Position numbers and translations under genes: made by a program. Positions 1 through 8,767 of a DNA stretch of 35,077 bases are shown piece after piece. Every line of letters begins with the position of its first letter. Position 1 is the stretch's first letter. The stretch lies in NCBI GenBank assembly GCA_022842285.1, contig JALHPV010000041.1:1-35077 (forward strand), given 5' to 3'. The notes under the pieces were generated by a model. It was not told where the DNA came from and did not search any database. It saw nothing but the letters and a program-made list of their open reading frames with translations. Source of the DNA: Kofleriaceae bacterium. GTDB lineage: Bacteria > Myxococcota_A > Polyangia > Haliangiales > Haliangiaceae.

Positions 1-535
1 GCGTCCCCTTCGTGGGGGCGATCGGAGCCGCCGCAGCAGCGACGACGGTCGGTGGGGCAACCACCGGTGGGGCGACCGCAGGCGCGGCGACCGCAGGCGC
101 GGGCACAGGGTCGATGCCAGCCGGCGGCGAGGACCGCTCCGGAGGCGCCGCCCCGGCAGAGACGGCGCGCAGGCGATCGATCAGGTCGCCGCCGGCGGGG
201 TCGCCCTCGCCCGCCCCGCTCTCGATCGAGCGCAGCGCACAGCGCGTGCGGTCGACCAGCTCGAGCAGGATGGTGATGTGCCCCGATGTGAACTCGAGGG
301 TTCCGTCGCGCAGCTTCGCCAGCAGCGTCTCGCCGGCGTGGGTCAGCTTCTCCAGCTGACCGAATCCCAGGAATCCGGCCGTCCCCTTGATGGTGTGGAT
401 CGTTCGAAACACGGACGCGATGCAGTCGCGCGCTGCTGGGTCCTTCTCGAGCGCGACCAGATCGCGGTCCAGCAGATCGAGGTTCTCGTACGACTCGATC
501 AAGAACTCGCGGGTCGTTTCATCAAGCACGGCCAT
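1..535 (-). CDS. CheA-like chemotaxis histidine kinase, N-terminal Hpt part (runs off the left edge)
   Basis: Only the first ~178 codons are present; the gene continues beyond base 1. Residues 1-110 form an Hpt four-helix domain with the phosphoacceptor motif HTIKGTAGFLGF, His47 in this numbering, followed by the usual helix LEKLTHAGETLLAKLRDG. Residues ~120-178 are an Ala/Pro/Val-rich linker with a short tandem repeat, as often seen between Hpt and the P2/kinase parts of CheA. In the family, CheA autophosphorylates on this His and passes phosphate to CheY/CheB. The kinase domain is not visible, so a CheA-like hybrid or stand-alone Hpt protein is possible. The start at 535 (MAVLDETTREF) fits the domain edge; an in-frame ATG at 559 would add eight residues. 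An out-of-frame 10-codon ORF starting at 567 ends in a TGA overlapping the 535 ATG. Confidence 0.85.
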   Translation of the reverse strand, partial: MAVLDETTREFLIESYENLDLLDRDLVALEKDPAARDCIASVFRTIHTIKGTAGFLGFGQLEKLTHAGETLLAKLRDGTLEFTSGHITILLELVDRTRCALRSIESGAGEGDPAGGDLIDRLRAVSAGAAPPERSSPPAGIDPVPAPAVAAPAVAPPVVAPPTVVAAAAAPIAPTKGT

Positions 536-713
536 CACCGCCGCAGGTGCAGCCCGCATGCCTCCATAAACCTCTGAGTTCGCTGCGATGCCCGGACGGG
601 GGCGTCAACCTTGACGCGGCCCCAGGGCGGACGAGCAACTACATGCAGCGCCGCCGAGCTCGATCGTCAGGCGCTCCGTGCGAGAGGGGGGTACCCAGTG
701 ACATAGTGGAGCC

Positions 714-1478
714 ATGCGATGGCTCCTTGCGATGAGCGTGATGTTCGGTGCGGGCGGGGCAGAGGCGAAGCAGGCGCCGACGCCCACGGTGGCGGTCAAG
801 GCCGCGCTCTCGGCTCCGATCGGCGAACAGGCTCCCGTGCTGAAGGTGGTCGTCACCAACACGATGACAAGTCCGGTGCGGCTCGCGGCGGTCAAGAACC
901 CGGTGTGCTGGATCGGCCTCTACTTCATGGGCAACTTGTTGAAGTCGGATCTCAGCGAGGTGGCCACGGTGAAGCCGTGCAAGGCCCCGGGCACGGAGAC
1001 GTTCGAGCTCGCGCCGAAGGATTCATTCACGGTCGAGGTCGCGGTCGACAAGCTGTTCCAGAAGGTCCCGAAGAACACCTACGAGCTCGCGCTGCAGTTC
1101 GACAGCACCGAGGCGTCGGCTCTCGATCGCCAGCTGACGGTGACAACCGACACCCCGCAGATCTTGGTGCTGCGCTTCACCATCGCCAAGCTCGTGAAGC
1201 GGATCACCGTCACCGCCGACACGCCCGCGAGCCTCGCCAAGGGCGTGACGCTGACGTTCACGGGCCACTCGCACAAGCACATGATGGAGGGGAGCGGCCC
1301 GTCGCCACTCATGATCTCCGGCAAGCTCACCGTGGGCAGCAAGACCAAGGAGGTCTACGCCTCCGTGTATGGCAAGGGTCCCTTCGCCCTCGGCTCCCAC
1401 ATCTTCTCGATCATCTCCTACTCGTACGACGAGTCGATGGAGCTCGATTACTGGGGCACGATCACGGTGCCGAACTAG
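714..1478 (+). CDS. Secreted hypothetical protein, tandem paralogue 1
   Basis: A 254-aa protein of no family I recognise. It begins with a short signal peptide (MRWLLAMSVMFGAGGAEA, likely cleavage after AEA), so it is probably exported. The mature part is rich in Thr, Val and Lys and looks beta-rich. Conserved with the next gene are a CW..LYF motif, a stretch LRFT(I/V)AKLVK, AKGVTL.(L/F)TGH.H, PFALG.H(I/V).S, and a C-terminal YWGTI. The next gene starts on the base after this stop (TAGATG), so the pair is almost certainly co-transcribed. A GTGGAG ribosome site lies upstream of ATG 714. Function cannot be assigned; an immunoglobulin-like extracytoplasmic domain is a guess. Confidence 0.75.
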   Translation: MRWLLAMSVMFGAGGAEAKQAPTPTVAVKAALSAPIGEQAPVLKVVVTNTMTSPVRLAAVKNPVCWIGLYFMGNLLKSDLSEVATVKPCKAPGTETFELAPKDSFTVEVAVDKLFQKVPKNTYELALQFDSTEASALDRQLTVTTDTPQILVLRFTIAKLVKRITVTADTPASLAKGVTLTFTGHSHKHMMEGSGPSPLMISGKLTVGSKTKEVYASVYGKGPFALGSHIFSIISYSYDESMELDYWGTITVPN

Positions 1479-2226
1479 ATGCGCTGGCTGCTCGTCATGG
1501 CGATGCTCGTGGGAACCCGGGTCGCCGAGGCCAAGCCGGTGGCGCCGGCGGTCGACGTCGCCGCGAGGCTGTCGGCGCAGATCGGCGCGAAGCCGCCGAC
1601 GCTGACGATCACGCTCACGAGCAACTGGACCGGCCCCATACCGCTCGCGAAGCCGGTGGATGCGGCCTGCTGGCTGCCGCTCTACTTCAGGGGCGCCGTC
1701 GAACGGCTGGACGGCTCCGCCGTCGCGAAGCTCGAGGCCTGCAAGAAGTCACGCGTCGAGATCATCGAGCTCCAGAAGGGCGAGTCGGTCAGCGTCGAGG
1801 TTCCTCTCGCCAAGGTCTTCAAGAAGATCCCGCGCGGCACCTTCCAGCTCGACCTGGCGTGGACGAGCGAGGGCGCGGTGGCCCGCGATCACAAGCTCGC
1901 CCTGCGGTCGGCGACGCCCCAGCAGGTGCTCCGCTTCACCGTCGCGAAGCTCGTGAAGACGGTCACCATCAAGCGCGACGCCACCGCTGCCCTCGCGAAG
2001 GGGGTCACGCTAGGTCTCACGGGCCACGGCCACGAGACGCCCGAGGGTCCCGGCGAGTCGGCGCTCATCGCCGCGTTCACGATCACGCAGGGCGGCACGA
2101 CCCAGGAGCACACCGTCACCGTGAATGGCGAGCACGTCCCGTTCGCCCTCGGCGAGCACGTGATCTCGATGGTGAGCTACCAGTACGATCGCGAGATGAC
2201 GCTGCGATACTGGGGAACGATCGCGC

Positions 2227-2237
<11 letters not shown>
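1479..2237 (+). CDS. Secreted hypothetical protein, tandem paralogue 2
   Basis: A 252-aa paralogue of the preceding protein, with near-identical start (MRWLLVMAMLVG...AEAK) and the same signal-peptide layout and C-terminal YWGTI box. Similarity extends along the full length, so the pair comes from a gene duplication rather than a shared signal peptide. The start codon abuts the upstream stop with no intergenic base, suggesting translational coupling. The last 11 bases overlap the 3' end of convergent gatB. One visible Cys pair region (AACWLPLYF, LEACKK) is shared with paralogue 1 and might form a disulfide after export. Function unknown. Confidence 0.75.
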
Positions 2238-3665
<1,428 letters not shown>

Positions 3666-3669
<4 letters not shown>

Positions 3670-5153
3670 GACGGCTGCGTCCCCTGATCGGGCTTGGGCT
3701 CGAGCGTCGCGACCCCCGGCGGCGTCTCGGTGATATCCGCCCACCGTTCGATGGCGGCACCGGTGCGCAGGAGCGTCGCCTCGTCGAGGGGCTTACCCAG
3801 GAGCTGCGCCCCGACGGGCAAGCCTGCCTTCGTGAAGCCGCATGGCACCGACAGGCCCGGCAGGCCCGCGAGGTTGCACGACAGCGTGAACACGTCCGCG
3901 AGGTACATGTCGACAGGGTTCGCCTTGGCGCCGAAGGCGAACGCGGGTGTCGGCGCGACGGGCGTGAAGATCACGTCGCATCGGGTGAAGGCCTCGTCGA
4001 AGTCGCGCTTGATGAGCGCGCGGACCTGCTGCGCTCGCTTGTAGTAGGCGTCGTAGTAGCCGGCGCGGAGGGCATACGTGCCGAGCATGATGCGGCGCTT
4101 CACCTCGGGGCCGAAGCCGGCGCCGCGCGACCGCTTGTACATGTCGAGGAGGTCGACACCCTCGACGCGCTTGCCGAAGCGCACGCCGTCATAACGCGCG
4201 AGGTTCGACGACGCCTCGGCCGGGGCGACGAGGTAGTAGGCCGGCAACGCGAGGTGCGTGTGCGGCAGCGAGATGTCGACGATGGTCGCGCCGTTGGCCC
4301 GGAGCGCCTCGATGGTCTCGTCGAGCGCGGCCCGCACGCCCGGGTCGATGCCCTCGCCGAAATACTCGCGCGGCAGGCCGATGCGCAGGCCGTCGACGCC
4401 CGCTTCCAGCGCCGCGGCGAAGTTCGGGACGGCCGTCGGTAGCGACGTCGCGTCGCGGGGATCGTGACCGGCGATGACTTGCAGGAGATGCGCCGCGTCG
4501 GCGACGGTCTTCGTGATCGGGCCGACCTGATCGAGCGACGACGCGTAGGCGATCACGCCCCAGCGCGAGACGCGGCCGTAGGTCGGCTTCAGTCCGACGA
4601 CGCCGCAGAACGATGCAGGCTGCCGGATCGAGCCACCGGTATCGGTGCCGAGCGAGGCCACGCACAGGTTCGCCGCGACGGCCGCCGCGCTTCCGCCCGA
4701 GCTGCCGCCCGGTACGAGCGAGAGGTCCCACGGATTCTTGGTCGGCTTGAAGGCGCTGCGCTCCGTCGAGGAACCCATGCCGAACTCGTCGAGGTTCGTC
4801 TTGCCGATGATGATCGCACCCGCCGCTCGCAGCTTCTCGACGACGTGCGCGTCGTACGGCGGCAGCCAGCCCTCGAGGATCCGCGATCCGGCGGTGGTCG
4901 CGAGATCCTTCGTGACGAGGTTGTCCTTGAGCGCGATCGGCACCCCGGCGAGCGGGCCCAGCGGTTCGTTCGCGGAGCGAGCCTTGTCGATCGCACGGGC
5001 CGTCTGCCGGGCCCCCCGCTCGTCGAGCGCGAGGAACGCCCCGAGGTGCGGATCGATCGTCCCGATGCGTGCGAACGCGTCGTCGACGAGCCCTTCGGCC
5101 GTCACCTCGCCCGCGGCGATTCGCCGCGTCACATCTGCGATCGTCGCGCTCAC
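3666..5153 (-). CDS. gatA: Aspartyl/glutamyl-tRNA amidotransferase subunit A
   Basis: A 495-aa amidase-signature protein, normal length for GatA. It releases ammonia from glutamine and channels it to GatB. The Lys-cisSer-Ser catalytic triad is visible as Lys76 (VPIALKDN), Ser151 (GGSSGGSAA) and Ser175 ([13 protein letters not shown]), with the same spacing as in known GatA proteins. The family stretch [18 protein letters not shown] follows. Its ATG overlaps the gatC stop and its stop overlaps the gatB start, each by four bases, so C-A-B are translationally coupled in stoichiometric order. Confidence 0.97.
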
Positions 5154-5452
5154 TCGGACTTACCGGTCACGATGGCGGGCACGAGGAACACGTCCCCCGC
5201 GCGCTTGGGCGCCCCGCGGAGCGCGTCGTCGACGGACAGCGAGGGCTCGACCTGATCACCGCGCAGCGCGAGATCGACAGGTACGGCGTGCGTCATCGGC
5301 GCGATGCCTTCGACGTTCGCCGCCGCGAGCGCGCCGAAGCTCTCGAGGATCGCGGCGAGCTCGGTCTCGAGTCGCGTGGTCTCGTCGGGCTCGAGATGCA
5401 GGCGCGCGAGTAACGCGATCTCCTCGACCTCCGTGCGCGAGAGCTGGGCCAT
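5150..5452 (-). CDS. gatC: Aspartyl/glutamyl-tRNA amidotransferase subunit C
   Basis: A 100-aa protein matching GatC, the small belt subunit that wraps around and stabilises GatA-GatB. The N-terminus [20 protein letters not shown] and the stretch [15 protein letters not shown] are typical, as is the C-terminal LRGD...[21 protein letters not shown]. It is the first gene of gatCAB and sits only three bases after the stop of the upstream GntR-type regulator gene on the same strand, so it may be transcribed with it. Confidence 0.95.
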   Translation of the reverse strand: MAQLSRTEVEEIALLARLHLEPDETTRLETELAAILESFGALAAANVEGIAPMTHAVPVDLALRGDQVEPSLSVDDALRGAPKRAGDVFLVPAIVTGKSE

Positions 5453-5455
5453 GGC

Positions 5456-6217
5456 TCAGGCGAGCTGCGTGGTCGGCTGCGGACGTGGCGCCAGGTCCGG
5501 CGCGGCGCCCATGCGGGCCGCCATCTCGACGCCGCGGCGGAGATAGTCGTCGCTGATGCGCGCGGCGGTGACGGTATCGCCGGCCTCGAGTGCTGCGATC
5601 AGCTCGCGGTGATGACGCCGCACGGCCTCGCCCGACGGCGCGAGGTTGGCGAGGAGCGGCATGTACTGGCGCACGCCGTCGCGCACGGTGTTGATGAGCA
5701 GGAGCATGACCTGGTTGCCGGCGAGCTGAGACAGCGCGACGTAGAAGTCGAAGTCCAGCTCGAACAGCTCGACCGGGCCCGACGTCTGATCGGCGCGATC
5801 CGCGAGGGCGCGCAGCTTCGCGAGGTTCTCGCTGTCGGTACGTGCGCGAGCCGCGCCGAGGCGCGCCAGCTCCCGGCCGAAGATCTGCCGGAACTCGAGG
5901 AGGTCACGAACGAGCTCGGGCTTGGCCGCCGCCCCCGGACCTGCCGCCGACAGGAGGTGCTGCACCAGCTCGATGCCGCCGGTCTCCATGAAGTTCTGCA
6001 CGCGGGTGCCGTCACCCTGCCGGATCCGCACGAGCCCCAGGTGCTCGAGCTTCTTCAGGGCCTCACGCAGCGATGCCCGGTTCACCCGCAGCCGCTTGGA
6101 CAGCTCGCGCTCCGGGGGCAGCTTCGACCCGGGCGGGTACTGCCCGCCGAGGATGAGGGAACGCAGTTGCTCCGCGATCTCCTCCGCGACGCGCTGCTTC
6201 TCGACCGGCTTCAGCAT
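5456..6217 (-). CDS. GntR-family transcriptional regulator, FadR/FCD subfamily
   Basis: A 253-aa regulator. Residues ~5-75 are the GntR winged helix (LRSLILGGQYPPGSKLPPERELSKRL..NRASLREALKKLEHLGLVRIRQGDGT), and ~95-235 are a helical FCD ligand-binding domain. In metal-binding FCD proteins three His and an Asp line the pocket. Here the first and third His positions appear to be Tyr (LDFDFYVALS, DDYLRRG) while the middle region keeps HH (RRHHREL), so a metal-dependent carboxylate ligand is less likely; the acyl-CoA-binding FadR type also lacks the metal site. ATG 6217 gives a natural start just before the DNA-binding domain; upstream codons belong to no recognisable protein and run antisense to the next gene. 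The 66 bp to the divergent gene at 6284 probably hold both promoters. Target genes unknown. Confidence 0.88.
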   Translation of the reverse strand: MLKPVEKQRVAEEIAEQLRSLILGGQYPPGSKLPPERELSKRLRVNRASLREALKKLEHLGLVRIRQGDGTRVQNFMETGGIELVQHLLSAAGPGAAAKPELVRDLLEFRQIFGRELARLGAARARTDSENLAKLRALADRADQTSGPVELFELDFDFYVALSQLAGNQVMLLLINTVRDGVRQYMPLLANLAPSGEAVRRHHRELIAALEAGDTVTAARISDDYLRRGVEMAARMGAAPDLAPRPQPTTQLA

Positions 6218-6283
6218 GCCCGCCCACCGAGCGTACCGTAGAACGACTTTCCAGGGGTCCTCCGCGCGTGGTAACCGTGGGCG

Positions 6284-6553
6284 GTGTCCAACGCGGCCGC
6301 ACGGTCGGAGGCGTCTGCTCCGCGTGTCCTCGTCCGCGACGAGGGCGGGGACCACGATGTGTTCGAAGTCCTCGGCTTCACGGACAACATCATCCGCGTG
6401 CGGTCCCCGTACCTGTTCGAGCTGGGCGAGGAGCTGGCGGTGCGCGTCGATCGCGACGGCCAGAGCACCGACACCACCGTGAAGGTGCGAGCCCACGTCG
6501 GTCCGAGCGACAGCCGCATCACCGAGCTCGAGCTGCTCTCTCCGGAGCCGTAG
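6284..6553 (+). CDS. Small protein, possible PilZ-like beta-barrel
   Basis: An 89-aa cytosolic protein with a GTG start, divergent from the FadR-type regulator. The pattern VLGFTDNIIRVRSPYLFELGEELAVRVDRDG followed by a TVKVRAHVG strand resembles the short PilZ-like domains common in myxobacteria, which have alternating strands and an SP..F.LGEEL turn. The RxxxR and D/NxSxxG c-di-GMP-binding motifs are not clearly present, so binding of the nucleotide is doubtful. It is followed after one base by another small gene, so the two are probably co-transcribed. The PilZ link is an inference from pattern only. Confidence 0.6.
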   Translation: MSNAAARSEASAPRVLVRDEGGDHDVFEVLGFTDNIIRVRSPYLFELGEELAVRVDRDGQSTDTTVKVRAHVGPSDSRITELELLSPEP

Positions 6554-6554
6554 C

Positions 6555-6830
6555 GTGGTTGTCTCGAGCCTCGACGAGGTCACCTACGATCTCGTGGTCG
6601 ACGGCGAGGTCGTCCGCCGCACGCTACAGCGTCAGGTCCTCGAGACTCCCGGCTGGGCCACCGTGCTGATCGCCTACGAGGAGCGAGCCTCCGATGGCAC
6701 CTGGAAGGCGCCGCAGGTGGCCGTACTGCGGATGCATCAGGTGCGCGACACGTGGAAGCGCCATGCGGCGATGACCCTGTCGCAGTCCGATGCGCGCGCC
6801 CTCGCGACGGCGCTGGCATCCTGGACGTAG
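6555..6830 (+). CDS. Small hypothetical protein
   Basis: A 91-aa protein with a GTG start one base after the preceding stop. It looks like two antiparallel beta hairpins followed by an amphipathic helix (SQSDARALATALASW). A core WATVLIAYEERASDGTWKAP is suggestive of a small conserved fold, but I do not recognise the family and assign no function. Its TAG stop abuts the 5' arm of the inverted repeat described next. Confidence 0.55.
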   Translation: MVVSSLDEVTYDLVVDGEVVRRTLQRQVLETPGWATVLIAYEERASDGTWKAPQVAVLRMHQVRDTWKRHAAMTLSQSDARALATALASWT

Positions 6831-6939
6831 TCGGACGGGGTCAGACACAAGACGCACAAGTTACACAAGTTGCACAAGTTGCTTGTCCGGGCGGTGCAAG
6901 TGGTGCCACTTGTGCAACTTGTGTCTGACCCCGTCCGGA
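6831..6939. repeat. Long inverted repeat with nested hairpin and CACAAGTT direct repeats (REP/MITE-like)
   Basis: A perfect 20-bp inverted pair occupies 6832-6851 and 6918-6937, with core GGGGTCAGACACAAG and its complement. Between the arms lie three direct copies of a ten-base unit around CACAAGTT (about 6855-6882) and a nested hairpin CAAGTGG-TG-CCACTTG near 6898-6913. The core resembles the GGGGTCAGAC palindromes that, in many proteobacteria, belong to REP elements mobilised by REP-associated transposases; that link is from memory of the family, not shown here. The element fills the gap between a hypothetical gene and the dehydrogenase gene, whose start lies just past the right arm. It could act as a bidirectional terminator or mRNA stabiliser. 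Confidence 0.85.
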
Positions 6940-6944
6940 ATCAT

Positions 6945-7694
6945 GTGCTCATCACCGGCGCAGCGGGTGCGATCGGCGCCGCACTGGCGCGCGTGATGCG
7001 AGCGGCGTGGCCGTCCGCGCGGCTCGCGCTGCTGGATCGCGATGCCGTCGCCTTGCAGCCCCTCGTGACCGAGCTTGGCCAGGCCACCGCGCACGGCGTC
7101 GACCTGCGTGACCTGAGCGCGCTGCCCGCCCTCGTCGAGCAGCTCGGCGACCTCGATGGCCTCGTGAACTGCGCCGGTGTCATGTGGGTGCAGAGCGTGG
7201 CCACGGTGCCGTGGGAGTCCGCCTCGGACCTCCTGACGATCGATCTCCTCGCGCCGCTGCGGCTGCAGGAGCTCGTCGTCGCGGGCCTCGTGCGGCGTCA
7301 GCGCGGGGGCTTCGTCGTGAACGTCTCGAGCATGGCCGGCAAGGTGCCGCTGAAAGGCTGCGCGTACTACGGCGCCGCGAAAGCGGGCCTCGCGATGGCC
7401 TCGGAGGTCGCGCGCGCCGACCTCGCGCCCCACGGCATCCGCGTCGTCACCGTCTACCCCGGGCCCGTGAAGTCAGCGCTCGAGCAGGGCGCCCGCGAGG
7501 CCTACGGCCAAGCCGACTGGTTCGGTGGCTATGCGCCGACGGGCGATCCCGCGGACCTCGCCCGGCGCGTCCTCTCCGCCGTCCAGCGCGACGAGGCCCG
7601 CGTCATCTATCCGCTCCCGTACGCCTTCGGCTGGGTCGCCCCCAACGTCTCGCGCTGGATCGCCCTCGGCTTCGGTCCGACGCCGACGACCTGA
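6945..7694 (+). CDS. Short-chain dehydrogenase/reductase
   Basis: A 249-aa classical SDR with an N-terminal Rossmann motif (LITGAAGAIGAALA), the NAG-equivalent LVNCAGVMW, the catalytic Ser in NVSSMAGK and the YxxxK pair in AYYGAAKAG. The PGPVKSALEQG segment follows as usual. Substrate cannot be read from the sequence. I place the start at GTG 6945 because the codons upstream lie in the inverted repeat and encode nothing like an SDR; GTG 6921, inside the right arm, is the main alternative. If transcribed from upstream, the folded repeat would sit in its leader and might limit translation. Confidence 0.88.
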   Translation: MLITGAAGAIGAALARVMRAAWPSARLALLDRDAVALQPLVTELGQATAHGVDLRDLSALPALVEQLGDLDGLVNCAGVMWVQSVATVPWESASDLLTIDLLAPLRLQELVVAGLVRRQRGGFVVNVSSMAGKVPLKGCAYYGAAKAGLAMASEVARADLAPHGIRVVTVYPGPVKSALEQGAREAYGQADWFGGYAPTGDPADLARRVLSAVQRDEARVIYPLPYAFGWVAPNVSRWIALGFGPTPTT

Positions 7695-7737
7695 AGTTTT
7701 TCCGCAACCCGAGCCTCTGCCGGCCGAGCCACGCCGC

Positions 7738-7742
7738 GGAGG
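7738..7742 (+). promoter_or_regulatory. Strong ribosome-binding site for the micro-protein cluster
   Basis: GGAGG lies five bases before ATG 7748. It is the clearest Shine-Dalgarno in this part of the window, while the next three genes start at GTG codons overlapping the preceding stop. Ribosomes probably load here and reinitiate downstream. Confidence 0.7.
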
Positions 7743-7747
7743 TTCAC

Positions 7748-7918
7748 ATGGCACTGCTCGTTCTCGTCCTCGCGATCATCTTCGGCTTCATCGGTTCGGC
7801 GATGGCCACCAGCCGCCAGACCAGCGGCATCGGCGGCTTCGTCCTGGGCTTCTTCCTCGGCGCGATCGGCCTCGTCATCATCGCGATGACGCCCGTGCCC
7901 AAGGCGAGCGTGTCGTGA
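7748..7918 (+). CDS. Two-helix membrane micro-protein 1 of 5
   Basis: A 56-aa hydrophobic protein: helix 1 at residues ~3-19 (LLVLVLAIIFGFIGSAMA), a short polar turn (TSRQTSG), then helix 2 at ~28-47 with a glycine pattern (GGFVLGFFLGAIGLVII). The tail PVPKASVS is short. It is the first of five consecutive genes of the same design and has the best ribosome-binding site. The pattern G.GGF.LGFFLG.IG resembles small bacterial membrane proteins in which this helical hairpin precedes a C-terminal zinc ribbon; here the ribbon is absent. Function unknown. Confidence 0.75.
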   Translation: MALLVLVLAIIFGFIGSAMATSRQTSGIGGFVLGFFLGAIGLVIIAMTPVPKASVS

Positions 7919-8133
7919 TCCTCGCCGGGTTCGTCGCGCTCGCCTTCTGCGGTGTGATCGGCATTGCCATCGCACGCACGAAGTATCGCAGCCTGCTCGG
8001 GGGCTTCGTCGCTGGCTTCTCACTCGGGATCGGTGGCCTTGTCCTGTTCAGTCTCCTGCCTGACGGCGAACTGGCTCCCGAGCCCACGGGCGCCACACCC
8101 AAGGCGTGGTGGAAGGCGGAGGTGGCCTCGTGA
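7915..8133 (+). CDS. Two-helix membrane micro-protein 2 of 5
   Basis: A 72-aa protein starting at GTG in a GTGA overlap with the previous gene. It has the same hairpin design: helix 1 (LAGFVALAFCGVIGIAIA), basic turn RTKYRS, glycine-rich helix 2 (LGGFVAGFSLGIGGLVLFSLL), then a polar Pro-rich tail ending KAWWKAEVAS. The positive turn suggests both ends face outward under the positive-inside rule, but this is weak evidence. The four-base overlaps fix the start and argue that the gene is real despite its size. Confidence 0.75.
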   Translation: MILAGFVALAFCGVIGIAIARTKYRSLLGGFVAGFSLGIGGLVLFSLLPDGELAPEPTGATPKAWWKAEVAS

Positions 8134-8363
8134 CCGAGGACACCGTGCTCTTGCTCCAGCTGATGACGATGATCGTCTTCGGCGTCATCGGCAGCGCACG
8201 TATGAAGGCGATGGGCCGCAGCGGGCTCGCCGGCTTCGGACTCGGCGCGACCCTCGGGGCGATCGGCCTCTTCATCATCTGGCGCATCACGAAGGTCCCC
8301 GGTCCGGAGATTCGCGATCTCGCGCCGGGCTGGATGTCGCGCGGGACGGAGGACGCGTCGTGA
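8130..8363 (+). CDS. Two-helix membrane micro-protein 3 of 5
   Basis: A 77-aa protein starting at GTG in a second GTGA overlap. Helix 1 is LLLQLMTMIVFGVIGSA, the turn is RMKAMGRSG, and helix 2 is LAGFGLGATLGAIGLFIIW. The turn R.KAMGRSG..GF.LG closely matches the KGRSG..GFLLG turn of hairpin plus zinc-ribbon proteins known in many bacteria. The charged tail (RITKVPGPEIRDLAPG...) lacks cysteines. An in-frame upstream extension to 8106 is possible, but the overlap start is preferred. Confidence 0.75.
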   Translation: MTEDTVLLLQLMTMIVFGVIGSARMKAMGRSGLAGFGLGATLGAIGLFIIWRITKVPGPEIRDLAPGWMSRGTEDAS

Positions 8364-8554
8364 CCCTCGAGTGGCTCCTCGTCATCGTCAGCGTCCTCTG
8401 GGGCATCGCCTGCGCCAGCCTCGCGTCCGAGCGCCACCGCGGTCCCGCGTACTTCTTCCTCGGTGCGACGACCTGGCTCGTCGGCGTCCTGATCGTCTTC
8501 CACCTGCCGCACCGCCATGCGCCCCCATGCTCGGCGTGCGGAGCGGAGGTCTAG
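8360..8554 (+). CDS. Two-helix membrane micro-protein 4 of 5, with C-terminal CxxC
   Basis: A 64-aa protein starting at GTG in a third GTGA overlap. Helix 1 is LEWLLVIVSVLWGIACASL, the turn is ASERHRG, and helix 2 is PAYFFLGATTWLVGVLIVFHL. The tail HRHAPPCSACGAEV has a CxxC followed by GAE, which looks like the first half of a zinc ribbon. With a single knuckle per chain, metal binding would need a partner chain, or use of the nearby histidines. Confidence 0.72.
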   Translation: MTLEWLLVIVSVLWGIACASLASERHRGPAYFFLGATTWLVGVLIVFHLPHRHAPPCSACGAEV

Positions 8555-8556
8555 TC

Positions 8557-8757
8557 ATGCCCGCATCCTGGATCGTCGTGCTCGCTCTCACCGCCTGGGG
8601 CCTGATGGCCGCCCTCGTCGCCGCTCGCCAGCACCGCAACGCGGGCTTCGGCTTCATCCTCGGCTTCACGTTCGGAGTGCTCGGCCTCGTCGTGCAGGTC
8701 GTTCGCGGCCATGCCCCACGCCGGCTGTGCACTCACTGCCGGGCCACGGCGTCCTGA
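8557..8757 (+). CDS. Two-helix membrane micro-protein 5 of 5, with C-terminal CxxC
   Basis: A 66-aa protein starting at ATG two bases after the previous stop. Helix 1 is SWIVVLALTAWGLMAALVA, the turn is ARQHRNAG, and helix 2 is FGFILGFTFGVLGLVVQVV. The tail RGHAPRRLCTHCRATAS again carries one CxxC. It is closest to micro-protein 4, so the pair may be a recent duplication. It ends the cluster; the next gene is convergent. Confidence 0.72.
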   Translation: MPASWIVVLALTAWGLMAALVAARQHRNAGFGFILGFTFGVLGLVVQVVRGHAPRRLCTHCRATAS

Positions 8758-8767
8758 GCGGCGTCGC

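Noticed and set aside
6870-6944. An N-terminal extension of the short-chain dehydrogenase into the inverted repeat
   Set aside because: The encoded residues (HKLLVRAVQVVPL...) come from the repeat and do not resemble SDR N-termini.
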